A program made the translations under genes and the position numbers. Under the pieces are notes generated by a model, which saw only the letters and a program-made list of their open reading frames with translations, had not been told where the DNA came from and searched no databases. A stretch of DNA of 64,000 nucleotides from Gammaproteobacteria bacterium (GTDB lineage: Bacteria > Pseudomonadota > Gammaproteobacteria > GCA-001735895), in the NCBI GenBank assembly GCA_030066085.1, contig JASJCI010000035.1, positions 1 to 64,000 of the forward strand. Reading direction: 5' to 3'. Below, piece after piece: positions 36,513 through 45,090 of the stretch (the first letter of the stretch is position 1; the number at the start of each line of letters is the position of its first letter).

Positions 36513-37856
36513 ATGGCTATGCCCTCCCACGTGAAGTATCTCGTCATCGGCGCCGGCATTCACGGCCTCAGCACCGCCTATCATCTCGCGCAGCAATTGA
36601 AGGCAACCGGCCGCGGCGCTGGCAGCGACATCCTCGTGGTCGAAAAAGGCGGCATTGGCGCCGGCGCCTCCGGCATCGCCTGCGGCGTGGTGCGCAACAA
36701 CTATTACCAGCCGGCAATGCGCGAACTGATGGCGCACAGCGTCGGCGTGTGGGAAACCGATCCGGAAGGCTACAGCTACCATCCCGTCGGCTACATGCAG
36801 ATCAGCCCGGAGTGTATGCACGAAGACGTCGCCAGCATCGCGCAGCAGCAGAAGGAAATCGGTTACGAGTCGGTTTTCATCGAGGGCGAAAAGGACTCCG
36901 CGGACTACATGAAGACCCTGTTCGACGACTGGCAGGCCAAGGGCATCACCTCGGTGCTGCACGAAAAGCGCGGCGGCTATGCCAATAACACCAAGGCGGT
37001 TTATGGGCTTGCCAAAAAGGCCGAGGCCGAAGGTGTACGTATCTTGACCGGTTGCACCGTTACCGGCTTCAAGAGCGACTCGGCCGGTGGCGCGATCCAG
37101 GCGGTCGAAACCGACCGTGGCGAAATCGGCTGCGACCAGGTCGTGGTCGGCGCGGGTCCCTGGGCCAAGACGATCTGGGACATGCTCGAGCTGCCGAAGT
37201 CGGTCTCGATCAAGGGCGCCGACGGGCGCATGCACGAAAACGTGCCGATGTGGGTTTACTGGTCACTGCAGGAAGGCACGCTCGGGGTCGACCCGGAACT
37301 GCAGAAGACCAACGACGGCAGGTTCCCGCCGGTCATCCACGTCGACAGCGATCAGCCGCTGTACTCGGATTACGACGGCAGCCTGCTGACCGACCAGATG
37401 TGGGGTATCTACTACAAGCCGGACTTCCATTTTGGTGGCATCCAGGGTGGCGCCGCGCCGTACACGGTGGATACCGATCCGGACGAGGTCGCGGTCGATC
37501 CCTACGGCGTCGACTCGCCCGACTTTGTCGTGGGCGAGGATTTCGCCCACATGTGGACCTCGGCGCTGGCGCATTGCCAGAAGCGTTTCGAAGGGCAGAT
37601 GGTGCACTACAAGAACGAGCCCTCGGGCGGCATCGGCGCCTTCACGCCGGACAGCTTCCCGGTGTTCGATCGTTTTCGCGAAAACGTCTACCTGATCGCC
37701 GATTCCAACCACGGTTACAAGATGATCGGCGTGGGCAAGCTGGTCGCCGAGGAACTCTGCGGCCAGGACAGCGCGCTGCTCGAGCCGTTCCGGTTCTCGC
37801 GCTACGCCGCCGGCCGCCTGCACCCGGTCTCCAACAGCCCGTTCCCCTGGTCGTAA
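36513..37856 (+). CDS. FAD-dependent oxidoreductase, sarcosine oxidase beta-like
   Basis: The 447-residue protein is a DAO/SoxB-family flavoenzyme: YLVIGAGIHGLSTAYHLA at the N-terminus, GGIGAGASGIACGVVRNNYYQPAM, and the C-terminal IADSNHGYKMIGVGKL. Such enzymes oxidise secondary or tertiary amines such as sarcosine, dimethylglycine or proline. The alpha, gamma and delta subunits of heterotetrameric sarcosine oxidase are absent, so it may act alone. A strong candidate for a later step of betaine breakdown. Confidence 0.83.
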   Translation: MAMPSHVKYLVIGAGIHGLSTAYHLAQQLKATGRGAGSDILVVEKGGIGAGASGIACGVVRNNYYQPAMRELMAHSVGVWETDPEGYSYHPVGYMQISPECMHEDVASIAQQQKEIGYESVFIEGEKDSADYMKTLFDDWQAKGITSVLHEKRGGYANNTKAVYGLAKKAEAEGVRILTGCTVTGFKSDSAGGAIQAVETDRGEIGCDQVVVGAGPWAKTIWDMLELPKSVSIKGADGRMHENVPMWVYWSLQEGTLGVDPELQKTNDGRFPPVIHVDSDQPLYSDYDGSLLTDQMWGIYYKPDFHFGGIQGGAAPYTVDTDPDEVAVDPYGVDSPDFVVGEDFAHMWTSALAHCQKRFEGQMVHYKNEPSGGIGAFTPDSFPVFDRFRENVYLIADSNHGYKMIGVGKLVAEELCGQDSALLEPFRFSRYAAGRLHPVSNSPFPWS

Positions 37857-37876
37857 ACGACCAGGACCACGACGTC

Positions 37877-37947
37877 ATACCCGCGTACGCGGGTATCTCA
37901 AATTGGGGACGTACCCGATTTTCTCTCGAAAACGGGGTACGTCCCCA
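37877..37947. repeat. Two palindromes: a GTCATACCCGCG type and a TGGGGACGTACCC type
   Basis: Positions 37877-37896 are a perfect 20-bp palindrome with the arm ATACCCGCGT. TGGGGACGTACCC (37904-37916) and GGGTACGTCCCCA (37935-37947) are perfect inverted arms around an 18-nt interior. The element lies at the end of the SoxB-like gene, ahead of the convergent arsI gene. Confidence 0.85.
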
Positions 37948-38012
37948 GACGGGCTAGTGGACATTCCTGACTGCCTGGCGATGGCCTTCCGAGGCGACCC
38001 GGGACTGGCGGC

Positions 38013-38462
38013 TCAGCAGCAGGAATCCTCCGCCTTCTGCTCGTTGCCGCAGCATTCCCGCTCACCCTCGGGGGTCGGCACGAAGTCGCTGCCGTAGACC
38101 GGGCTCTCGCCGTGGGTGTAGAAGGTTTCCCAGGCGACGCGGTCCGGGTCGTAGATCCAGTTTTTCTCCGAGCGTGCGTAACAGCAGGTTGCGTCGGGCT
38201 GCGCCAGCACCGGTGCGCCGGCCTGCTGCAGTCGGCCCGCCACTTCGCCGAGTTCGTCCTCGCTGTCGACCTGGATACCGAGATGATCGACCCCGCCCTG
38301 GTCACCGCGCGTCGAAATCGAGAAATTGACCCGGGGATCGTCGAGCATCCACTTGGCGTAGTCCTGTTTTACGACCGTTGGTTCGACGTTGAACAGCGAA
38401 TTGTAAAAGGCGACCGACGCGTCGAGGTCGGTTACCGAAAGGCTGACGTGCAGGCGTTTCAT
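38013..38462 (-). CDS. arsI: ArsI-type C-As lyase (CadI/ArsI vicinal-oxygen-chelate protein)
   Basis: The 149-residue protein has the glyoxalase-like fold. His5, His60 and Glu112 sit where the ArsI iron ligands are expected, and the vicinal pair Cys93-Cys94 (ATCCYARSEK) matches the site that binds trivalent methylarsenical. The C-terminus has more Cys pairs (CCGN, SCC). The family cleaves methyl groups off organoarsenicals with O2. It overlaps arsR by an ATGA junction. No arsM, arsB, arsC or arsP is nearby. Confidence 0.85.
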   Translation of the reverse strand: MKRLHVSLSVTDLDASVAFYNSLFNVEPTVVKQDYAKWMLDDPRVNFSISTRGDQGGVDHLGIQVDSEDELGEVAGRLQQAGAPVLAQPDATCCYARSEKNWIYDPDRVAWETFYTHGESPVYGSDFVPTPEGERECCGNEQKAEDSCC

Positions 38463-38821
38463 GGCAAATCTCCGGTTCGGTTGGGCTGGCAGCAGTCGGG
38501 CGCGAGGCTGGCCAGCAGGGGTTCGATCGATGCATGATCGGCGCGGCAGCAGTCTTCCAGCAGGTAGGCGAGCAGGCCGCGCATACCGTCGAAATCGATG
38601 CGGTAGATGATCGAGCGGCTTGCGCGCCGCGACGTGACCAGGCCCGCGTTCTGCAGGATCGAAAGATGGGTCGACAGGGTGTTGTGCGGTACCCCGACCG
38701 CGCTGGCGATGCGGCCGGCGGCGAGGCCGGCTTCACCATGTCGGATCAGCAGTCGAAACACGCGCAGGCGGGATTCCTGCGCCAGCGCAGCGAGAATCGA
38801 GACGGCAGCTTTTATTTCCAT
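38459..38821 (-). CDS. arsR: ArsR-family repressor
   Basis: The 120-residue winged-helix repressor has the recognition helix near VGVPHNTLSTHLSILQNAG and Cys pairs at EDCC and PDCC in the C-terminal half that can bind As(III). It is the first gene of the arsR-arsI pair. A 24-bp palindrome overlaps its start codon. Confidence 0.9.
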   Translation of the reverse strand: MEIKAAVSILAALAQESRLRVFRLLIRHGEAGLAAGRIASAVGVPHNTLSTHLSILQNAGLVTSRRASRSIIYRIDFDGMRGLLAYLLEDCCRADHASIEPLLASLAPDCCQPNRTGDLP

Positions 38822-38843
38822 ATGTCGACGATAATCGACATAT
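38820..38843. promoter_or_regulatory. ArsR operator candidate
   Basis: ATATGTCGA (38820-38828) and TCGACATAT (38835-38843) are perfect 9-bp inverted arms separated by 6 bases. The palindrome overlaps the arsR start codon, a good position for autorepression, and lies 126 bp upstream of the divergent GMC gene. Confidence 0.7.
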
Positions 38844-38968
38844 TGTCTGCTGTCAACTCGGTGCCGGAGCTTTATGCGTTTTGACTGCTTCGACTACGCG
38901 CGGGGATTGACGCCGGCACGGAAAAGGAATATCTAGGACGATCTAGCGCTGCGAAAAACAACGACACC

Positions 38969-40636
38969 ATGGCAGATTCATACGATTACGTAATTATCGG
39001 CGCCGGCTCGGCCGGCTGCGTGCTGGCCAGCCGGCTCAGCGAAGATCCGAACGTGCGTGTCGCGCTGCTCGAGTACGGCGGCAGCGATCGCAGCGTCGTG
39101 ATCCAGATGCCGAGCGCGCTGTCGATCCCGATGAACATGAAGAAGTACAACTGGTTCTACGAGTCCGAACCGGAGCCCTTTCTCGACAACCGGCGCATGC
39201 ACTGCCCGCGCGGCAAGGTGCTCGGCGGATCGTCGTCGATCAACGGCATGGTCTACGTGCGCGGACATGCCTGTGACTTCGACCAGTGGCAGGAGCAGGG
39301 CGCGCGCGACTGGGACTACCGCCACTGCCTGCCGTACTTCCGCAAGGCCGACGACTGGGCTTTCGGCAGCGACGAGTATCGCAACCAGGGCGGGCCGCTG
39401 TCGGTCAACAACGGCAACAACATGCAGAATCCGATCTACCGCGCGTTCATCGAGGCGGGTGCGCAGGCCGGCTACATGAACACCGACGACTACAACGGTC
39501 GCCAGCAGGAAGGCTTCGGGGCGATGCACATGACGGTCAGGAACGGTGTGCGCTGGTCGACCGCCAACGCCTACCTGCGCCCGGCGCAATCGAGGCCGAA
39601 CCTGCGCGTCGTCACCGGCGCATTGACCCAGCGGATTCTGCTCGACGGCAAGCGCGCGGTCGGTGTCGAGTACACCCGCGGCGGCGCAAGCCGGCGTATC
39701 GACGCCACCCGCGAAGTGATCCTGAGCGCGGGTCCGATTGCGTCGCCGCACCTGCTGCAGCTTTCCGGTATCGGTCCGGGGCAGGTGCTGCAGGATGCCG
39801 GGATCGAGGTGCGGCACGACCTGCCGGGTGTTGGTGAAAACCTGCAGGATCACCTCGAGTTTTACTTCCAGTTCCGCTGCCAGCAGCCGATCACGCTCAA
39901 CGCCGAGCTGACCCCGTGGCGCAAGTTGCTGATCGGCAGCCGCTGGCTGCTGACCCGGACCGGGCTTGGCGCCACCAATCACTTCGAATCCTGTGCCTTT
40001 ATTCGCTCCAAAGCCGGCGTCAGGTGGCCGGATATCCAGTATCACTTTTTACCCGGCGCGATGCGTTACGACGGCAATGCCGCGTTCGATGGTCACGGCT
40101 TCCAGGTGCACGTCGGTCACAACAAGCCGCGCAGCCGCGGCTACGTGCGGGCGAAGAATGCGCGCGTCGGTGACAAGCCGTCGATTCGCTTCAACTACCT
40201 GCAGCACGAGGAAGACATCGAGGCGTTTCGCGCCTGCGTGCGGCTGACCCGTGAAATCATCGGCCAGCCGGCGATGAACGACTATCGCGGCGCCGAAATC
40301 CAGCCCGGCGAGGATGTGCAGAGCGACGCTGAAATCGATGCCTTCGTGCGCAGCGCGGTGGAGTCGGCTTACCACCCTTCCTGTGCCTGCCGCATGGGCG
40401 AGGACGAGCTGGCCGTGGTCGACTCCGAAACCCGTGTGCACGGCATCGAGTCACTGCGCGTGGTCGATTCGTCGATATTCCCGACCATTCCCAACGGCAA
40501 CCTCAACGCGCCGACGATCATGACCGCCGAGCGTGCCGCCGACCTGATCAAGGGCAAGGGTATGCTCGAGCCTTCCGATGCAGAGGTCGGCCTCGGCCAG
40601 GACTGGCAAACCCTGCAGCGCTCGGTATCAACCTGA
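38969..40636 (+). CDS. GMC-family oxidoreductase (choline-dehydrogenase-like) 2
   Basis: The 555-residue FAD enzyme has the dinucleotide fold [17 protein letters not shown], the GMC signature [17 protein letters not shown] and the C-terminal [11 protein letters not shown] segment. It is a diverged paralogue of the gene at 33393; in the active-site segment it has SCACRMG where the other has SGSCRMG. The substrate may therefore differ. A closest match to choline dehydrogenase is inferred from length and motifs. Confidence 0.87.
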   Translation: MADSYDYVIIGAGSAGCVLASRLSEDPNVRVALLEYGGSDRSVVIQMPSALSIPMNMKKYNWFYESEPEPFLDNRRMHCPRGKVLGGSSSINGMVYVRGHACDFDQWQEQGARDWDYRHCLPYFRKADDWAFGSDEYRNQGGPLSVNNGNNMQNPIYRAFIEAGAQAGYMNTDDYNGRQQEGFGAMHMTVRNGVRWSTANAYLRPAQSRPNLRVVTGALTQRILLDGKRAVGVEYTRGGASRRIDATREVILSAGPIASPHLLQLSGIGPGQVLQDAGIEVRHDLPGVGENLQDHLEFYFQFRCQQPITLNAELTPWRKLLIGSRWLLTRTGLGATNHFESCAFIRSKAGVRWPDIQYHFLPGAMRYDGNAAFDGHGFQVHVGHNKPRSRGYVRAKNARVGDKPSIRFNYLQHEEDIEAFRACVRLTREIIGQPAMNDYRGAEIQPGEDVQSDAEIDAFVRSAVESAYHPSCACRMGEDELAVVDSETRVHGIESLRVVDSSIFPTIPNGNLNAPTIMTAERAADLIKGKGMLEPSDAEVGLGQDWQTLQRSVST

Positions 40637-40669
40637 TTGCGCGATCCTCGCCACGGTTGAATACGGCGT

Positions 40670-41476
40670 TTAGCCGGGTGTTGCAGCGGTCTCGTCGGAC
40701 TCGACTTTAAGCGGGTCGAATGCGGCCAGGTGCCACGGTCGCATCGCCATCAGCAGCCCCACGCTGAAACGCCTTTCCAGCGGCAGATCCTGATCGGCTC
40801 GATGCAGCTCGGTAAACTCGCGCGCCAGCCCGCGCAGTTTCCTGCGAATTATGTCGCAGGTATGCTCGCTGAGCAGGCCGAACTGGAACTGGCGTAATTC
40901 GAGATCGGCGCCGAAATCGGCATCGAGAAACTGTTGCTGAATTTGCCGCTGATAAAATCGTTCGATCGGACCGTTGGGCAGCCAGGTAAAATTTCCGTCG
41001 ATCAACAGCTTGACCCGGTTACCCGGCAGCAGCTCGATCAGCCCCAGCCGGTCGAGTCGCGCCAGGCAGCGAATGGTTTCGGACTCGTCGAGCCGGTAGT
41101 GGTGAAAAATCTCTTCGAACCCCATTCCGTTGCGCACGCTGACCGCCACCAGCAGCAACTTTATGTCGCTCACCAGCTCCTGTTCCTGTTGCTTGCTCAG
41201 GTGGCGGATTTTCTCGCGCGAAGCTTCGTGCAGGCGAAACAGGTCGCCCAGGTCCATGTGCATCATGCCGCAGACGATTTCGAGCCGCTGCAGGCTGAAC
41301 GAGCGAGTCGCGAACAGTCGCTTGACGTTTGCTTCACTCATATCCAGTTCGCGTGCGATATCGGCATAGGTGATGCGCGCTGCTCGCAGCGTGCGCTTCA
41401 GTGTTGACAGCAGGGCGTCTGAATGTTTCACGTCGAATTTCCGGAAAAGTATATTAATAATATCTTCATAGGGCAT
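40670..41476 (-). CDS. XRE-family helix-turn-helix regulator
   Basis: This 268-residue protein has a Cro/C1-type helix-turn-helix near the N-terminus (TYADIARELDMSEANVKRLFA, from about residue 36) and a longer all-helical second domain of unknown ligand. It is divergent from the VIT/vWA protein across an AT-rich 83-bp spacer and is the likely regulator of it. The position of the first Met is uncertain. Confidence 0.8.
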   Translation of the reverse strand: MPYEDIINILFRKFDVKHSDALLSTLKRTLRAARITYADIARELDMSEANVKRLFATRSFSLQRLEIVCGMMHMDLGDLFRLHEASREKIRHLSKQQEQELVSDIKLLLVAVSVRNGMGFEEIFHHYRLDESETIRCLARLDRLGLIELLPGNRVKLLIDGNFTWLPNGPIERFYQRQIQQQFLDADFGADLELRQFQFGLLSEHTCDIIRRKLRGLAREFTELHRADQDLPLERRFSVGLLMAMRPWHLAAFDPLKVESDETAATPG

Positions 41477-41559
41477 TTATCCTATACAAATAGAAAAATA
41501 GTTTAAATTAAATCTCTCATCATTATAACTGGCGCAGTCAAACGCAACGGGAGATTTAG

Positions 41560-43608
41560 ATGAAACCCCGCAAAGTGAGAACCGGATGGTCGATCCCGAT
41601 CCTGCTTGTCGGCGTGTTTTTCACCGGCCTGTCACAGGCGGCAGGCTTGCTGACGCCTGCCGATGGTGCGCTGGCCCCACTCGAAATCCGCGAGCATCAT
41701 GTCGACGTGGTGATCGAGGACGGTTATGCGATCACTACGGTCGAGCAGATTTTTCACAACCCGCATCCACGGGACCTGGCTGCGATTTACTCATTCCCGG
41801 TACCGGAAAAGGCGGCCGTGGCGGAGTTTACCGTCTGGATCGACGGCAAGCCGGTCACCGGCGAGGTGCTGGAAAAACGACAGGCGCGGCAGGTATACGA
41901 GGCGGAGAAAAGCGCCGGTCGTGATGCCGGCCTGATGGAGCAGGAAAGCTACCGGACTTTCGAGATACAGGTGTCGCCGATCCATGCCGGCCTGGATACC
42001 CGGGTTCGCTTCGCCTACATTCAGCCCGCGCATGTCGATACCGGTATCGGGCGTTATGTCTATCCGCTCGAGGAGGGCGGCGTCGACGAGCAAAAGCTGG
42101 CGTTCTGGACCGCGCAGGAGGTCGTACGAGACAAGTTCAGCTTTCAGCTGGAGCTGAGATCGGCCTACCCGGTTGACGCGCTGCGGATTCCCGATCGGCC
42201 GCAGGCCCTGATCACGCAACACGATTCCGGGCACTGGTCGGTCGATTTATCGTCGCCGGCGGTAGCCGCGGTCGAAGAGGCCGGCAATCCGATTACTCCC
42301 GGTCAGTCCGCGTTTTCACTCGACCGCGATCTCGTCGTCTACTGGCGACACCAGTCCGGATTGCCTGGCAGTGTCGACCTGGTTACCCACAAGCCCGACG
42401 CCGGTGGCCGTGGAACCTTCATGCTGACATTGACCCCGGGTGACGATCTGCAGCCGATTGTCGAGGGCAGCGACTGGGTCTTCATTCTCGACGTGTCCGG
42501 CTCGATGAGCGGCAAGTACCAGACCCTGGTTGACGGAGTGCAACAGGCGCTCGGCAAGATGCGTGCAAACGATCGTTTTCGAGTCGTGTTGTTCAACGAC
42601 TCGGCGCGCGAACTGACCAGTGGCTTTGTCCATGCCACGCCGGAAAACATCAGCCACTACGGCCAGGCCCTGCTGCAGGTTCAGCCGGGCAGCGGCACCA
42701 ACCTTTACGCCGGACTCAAACGTGGTCTTCGCAGCATGGACGCGGATCGCACCAGTGCCGTGGTCCTGGTAACCGATGGCGTGGCCAACGTCGGTGAAAC
42801 CCAGCAGCGCAAATTCATCGAGCTCGTGGCGAAGCAGGATATCCGCCTGTTTACCTTTATCATGGGAAACAGCGCCAACCGGCCGTTGCTCGAGGCTATG
42901 ACCGGAGCTTCGAACGGATTTGCCCTCAATATCTCCAACAGCGACGATATCGTCGGTCGAATTCTCGAGGCCGGCAGCAAGGTTACGCATGAAAGCCTGC
43001 ACGGCGTCAAACTCTCGCTCCGGGGCGTGAAGACTGCCGACCTGACGCCGGCGAAGATAGGCAGCCTCTATCGCGGTCAGCAGCTCGTCGTGTTCGGTCA
43101 CTACTGGGGTGATGGCATTGCCGACCTGCGCCTGGAAGGAAAAATCTCGGGCCGGGAAAAGGACTATTCCACCCGGGTCGAATTCCCGGCGACCACCGTT
43201 CTTAACCCGGAACTGGAACGCCTGTGGGCTTTTGCCAGGATCGAGGGCATGTCGACCGAGATCGCTGATTTTGGTGAAGATGCCGATTTACGGCAGGCGA
43301 TTACCGAACTGGCAATCGAGTACGGGCTCGTCACTGATTACACCTCGATGGTGGTGGTTCGCGACGAGGTTTTCGACGCGCTGGGTATCGAACGCCAGAA
43401 TCAGCAGCGCCTGCAGACCGAGAACCAGGCCCGCCAGCAGCGTGCGACTCAAGCGACACGCAACCACCGCGCCGACCAGTCGAAGCCCATGTTCAACTCC
43501 CCCCGTCCGAGCCATGGCGGCGCCGGGTCGGCCGGCAGCCTGCTGCTCGCTCTTTTCATCACTTTGATAGGCATCCGGTATGCCAGGGAGGTACGCCACT
43601 CGAAATAG
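41560..43608 (+). CDS. VIT and von Willebrand factor A domain surface protein with C-terminal membrane anchor
   Basis: The 682-residue protein has a signal peptide (about 1-27), a VIT domain (about 35-170, with YSFPVPEKAAVAEF), a vWA domain (about 305-480, MIDAS motif DVSGSMS) and a C-terminal tail of Gly/Ser, one membrane helix (LLLALFITLIGI) and a basic end (RYAREVRHSK). This is the layout of marine proteobacterial sortase-target and rhombosortase-like proteins, which are trimmed and attached at the surface. No sortase is adjacent. A Gln-rich linker precedes the tail. Ligand and processing enzyme are unknown. Confidence 0.85.
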   Translation: MKPRKVRTGWSIPILLVGVFFTGLSQAAGLLTPADGALAPLEIREHHVDVVIEDGYAITTVEQIFHNPHPRDLAAIYSFPVPEKAAVAEFTVWIDGKPVTGEVLEKRQARQVYEAEKSAGRDAGLMEQESYRTFEIQVSPIHAGLDTRVRFAYIQPAHVDTGIGRYVYPLEEGGVDEQKLAFWTAQEVVRDKFSFQLELRSAYPVDALRIPDRPQALITQHDSGHWSVDLSSPAVAAVEEAGNPITPGQSAFSLDRDLVVYWRHQSGLPGSVDLVTHKPDAGGRGTFMLTLTPGDDLQPIVEGSDWVFILDVSGSMSGKYQTLVDGVQQALGKMRANDRFRVVLFNDSARELTSGFVHATPENISHYGQALLQVQPGSGTNLYAGLKRGLRSMDADRTSAVVLVTDGVANVGETQQRKFIELVAKQDIRLFTFIMGNSANRPLLEAMTGASNGFALNISNSDDIVGRILEAGSKVTHESLHGVKLSLRGVKTADLTPAKIGSLYRGQQLVVFGHYWGDGIADLRLEGKISGREKDYSTRVEFPATTVLNPELERLWAFARIEGMSTEIADFGEDADLRQAITELAIEYGLVTDYTSMVVVRDEVFDALGIERQNQQRLQTENQARQQRATQATRNHRADQSKPMFNSPRPSHGGAGSAGSLLLALFITLIGIRYAREVRHSK

Positions 43609-43631
43609 ACAATATATGACCCTCCTTGTTG

Positions 43632-43659
43632 ACCCCGGGCCGAGAGGCCCGGGGTTTTT
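43632..43659 (+). terminator. Rho-independent terminator after the VIT/vWA gene
   Basis: CCCCGGGCC (43633-43641) pairs perfectly with GGCCCGGGG (43646-43654) around GAGA and is followed by TTTTT. Confidence 0.92.
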
Positions 43660-43700
43660 GTGTTTTCGCCGCAGCAGCGACTATGCTAGGAGGATGATGA

Positions 43701-43901
43701 ATGAGAAAACACGGCTCAAGATACGAGGCGCGGGTGGTCGCGGACGGTGTCAGTAGTGCCGAGCGCGAAAACCTGCTGGTCGAAATCAAGACGGACCTGG
43801 CCAGCATCCGGCGCCTGCTGTCGCAGCGTGACGAACTCCAGTCCGAACTGCAGCGCATGGACGAAGTCTACGATACCCTGAGCGCGCAGTACCGCTACTA
43901 G
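43701..43901 (+). CDS. Small coiled-coil protein, unknown
   Basis: This 66-residue protein has heptad-like spacing in ENLLVEIKTDLASIRRLLSQ and RDELQSELQRMDEVYDTLSAQ and many charged residues, so a short coiled coil is likely. AGGAGG lies 7 bases before the ATG, supporting translation. I recognise no family. It follows the VIT/vWA terminator and is convergent with oadB, with a GCGCCCT/AGGGCGC hairpin (43910-43942) between them. Confidence 0.55.
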   Translation: MRKHGSRYEARVVADGVSSAERENLLVEIKTDLASIRRLLSQRDELQSELQRMDEVYDTLSAQYRY

Positions 43902-43943
43902 CAAGCCGCGCGCCCTGCCCGGCGAACCCCGGCGAAGGGCGCG

Positions 43944-45077
43944 TTACCCCACGACCGCGAGCAGCACCCCGGCGGCTACCGCGGAACCGATGACCCCCGC
44001 GACGTTCGGCCCCATGGCGTGCATCAGCAGGAAGTTCTGCGGATTGGCCTGCAGGCCGATCTTGTTCGATACGCGTGCCGCCATGGGCACCGCCGACACG
44101 CCGGCCGAGCCGATCAGCGGGTTGACCTGGCCGCCGGTCACGCGGTACATGATCTTGCCCATGATCACGCCGGCCGCGGTACCGATCGAGAAGGCCACCA
44201 TGCCGAGGGCGAGAATACCGAGCGTCTCGGCGCTCAGGAACTTGTCCGCTTCGAGCTTGCCGCCCACCGACAGGCCGAGAAAGATCGTAACGATGTTGAT
44301 CAGCTCGTTCTGCGCCGTGCTCGACAGGCGGTCGACGACGCCGCATTCCTTGAGCAGGTTGCCGAAACACAGCATGCCGACCAGCGGTGTCGCCGCCGGC
44401 AGCAGGATCAGGGTCACGCCGAGCAGCAGCAGCGGGAACAGGATTTTTTCGCGCTTGCTGACGTGACGCAGCTGGGTCATTTTGGTCTGCCGCTCTTCCT
44501 CGGTGGTCAGTAGCTTCATGATCGGCGGCTGGATGATCGGCACCAGCGCCATGTACGAGTAAGCCGCCACCGCGATCGCGCCGAGCAGGTCCGGTGCGAG
44601 CTGCGAACCGACGTAGATCGCGGTCGGGCCGTCGGCGCCGCCGATGATCGCGATGGCCGCGGCATCGGCCATGCTGAACTCGATGCCGGGCACCAGGTTC
44701 ATCGCGATCGCCCCGAACAGCGTGAAAAAGATACCGAACTGCGCGGCGGCGCCGAGGATGATCAGGCTCGGCCGCGACAGCATCGGGCCGAAGTCGGTCA
44801 TCGCGCCGACACCCATGAAGATCAGCAGCGGGAACAGGCCGGTTTCTATGCCGGCGTTGTAGAGTATTCCGAGCAGGCCGTCGGGGCCGGCGATACCGGC
44901 CACCGGGATGTTGGCGAGAATACCGCCGAAGCCTATCGGTATCAGCAGCAGGGGTTCGAAACCCTTGGCGATCGCCAGCCAGATCAGCCCGCCGCCGACC
45001 GCGATCATCAGCAGTTGACCGAGGGTGAAGTTATACAGCCCGGTCGAATGCCAGAGCTCGAGCAGCCCCTGTTCCAT
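43944..45077 (-). CDS. oadB: Oxaloacetate decarboxylase beta subunit (Na+ pump)
   Basis: The 377-residue inner-membrane subunit couples decarboxylation of biotin-CO2 to Na+ export. It has about ten hydrophobic segments, the Na+-site regions [13 protein letters not shown] and the C-terminal [12 protein letters not shown]. It is the last gene of oadGAB, 13 bp after oadA. Confidence 0.95.
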   Translation of the reverse strand: MEQGLLELWHSTGLYNFTLGQLLMIAVGGGLIWLAIAKGFEPLLLIPIGFGGILANIPVAGIAGPDGLLGILYNAGIETGLFPLLIFMGVGAMTDFGPMLSRPSLIILGAAAQFGIFFTLFGAIAMNLVPGIEFSMADAAAIAIIGGADGPTAIYVGSQLAPDLLGAIAVAAYSYMALVPIIQPPIMKLLTTEEERQTKMTQLRHVSKREKILFPLLLLGVTLILLPAATPLVGMLCFGNLLKECGVVDRLSSTAQNELINIVTIFLGLSVGGKLEADKFLSAETLGILALGMVAFSIGTAAGVIMGKIMYRVTGGQVNPLIGSAGVSAVPMAARVSNKIGLQANPQNFLLMHAMGPNVAGVIGSAVAAGVLLAVVG

Positions 45078-45090
45078 AACCCGGCCGGTC

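Noticed and set aside
43910-43942. An intrinsic terminator between the small coiled-coil gene and oadB
   Set aside because: The GCGCCCT/AGGGCGC hairpin is real, but there is no T-run on either side, so termination cannot be claimed.
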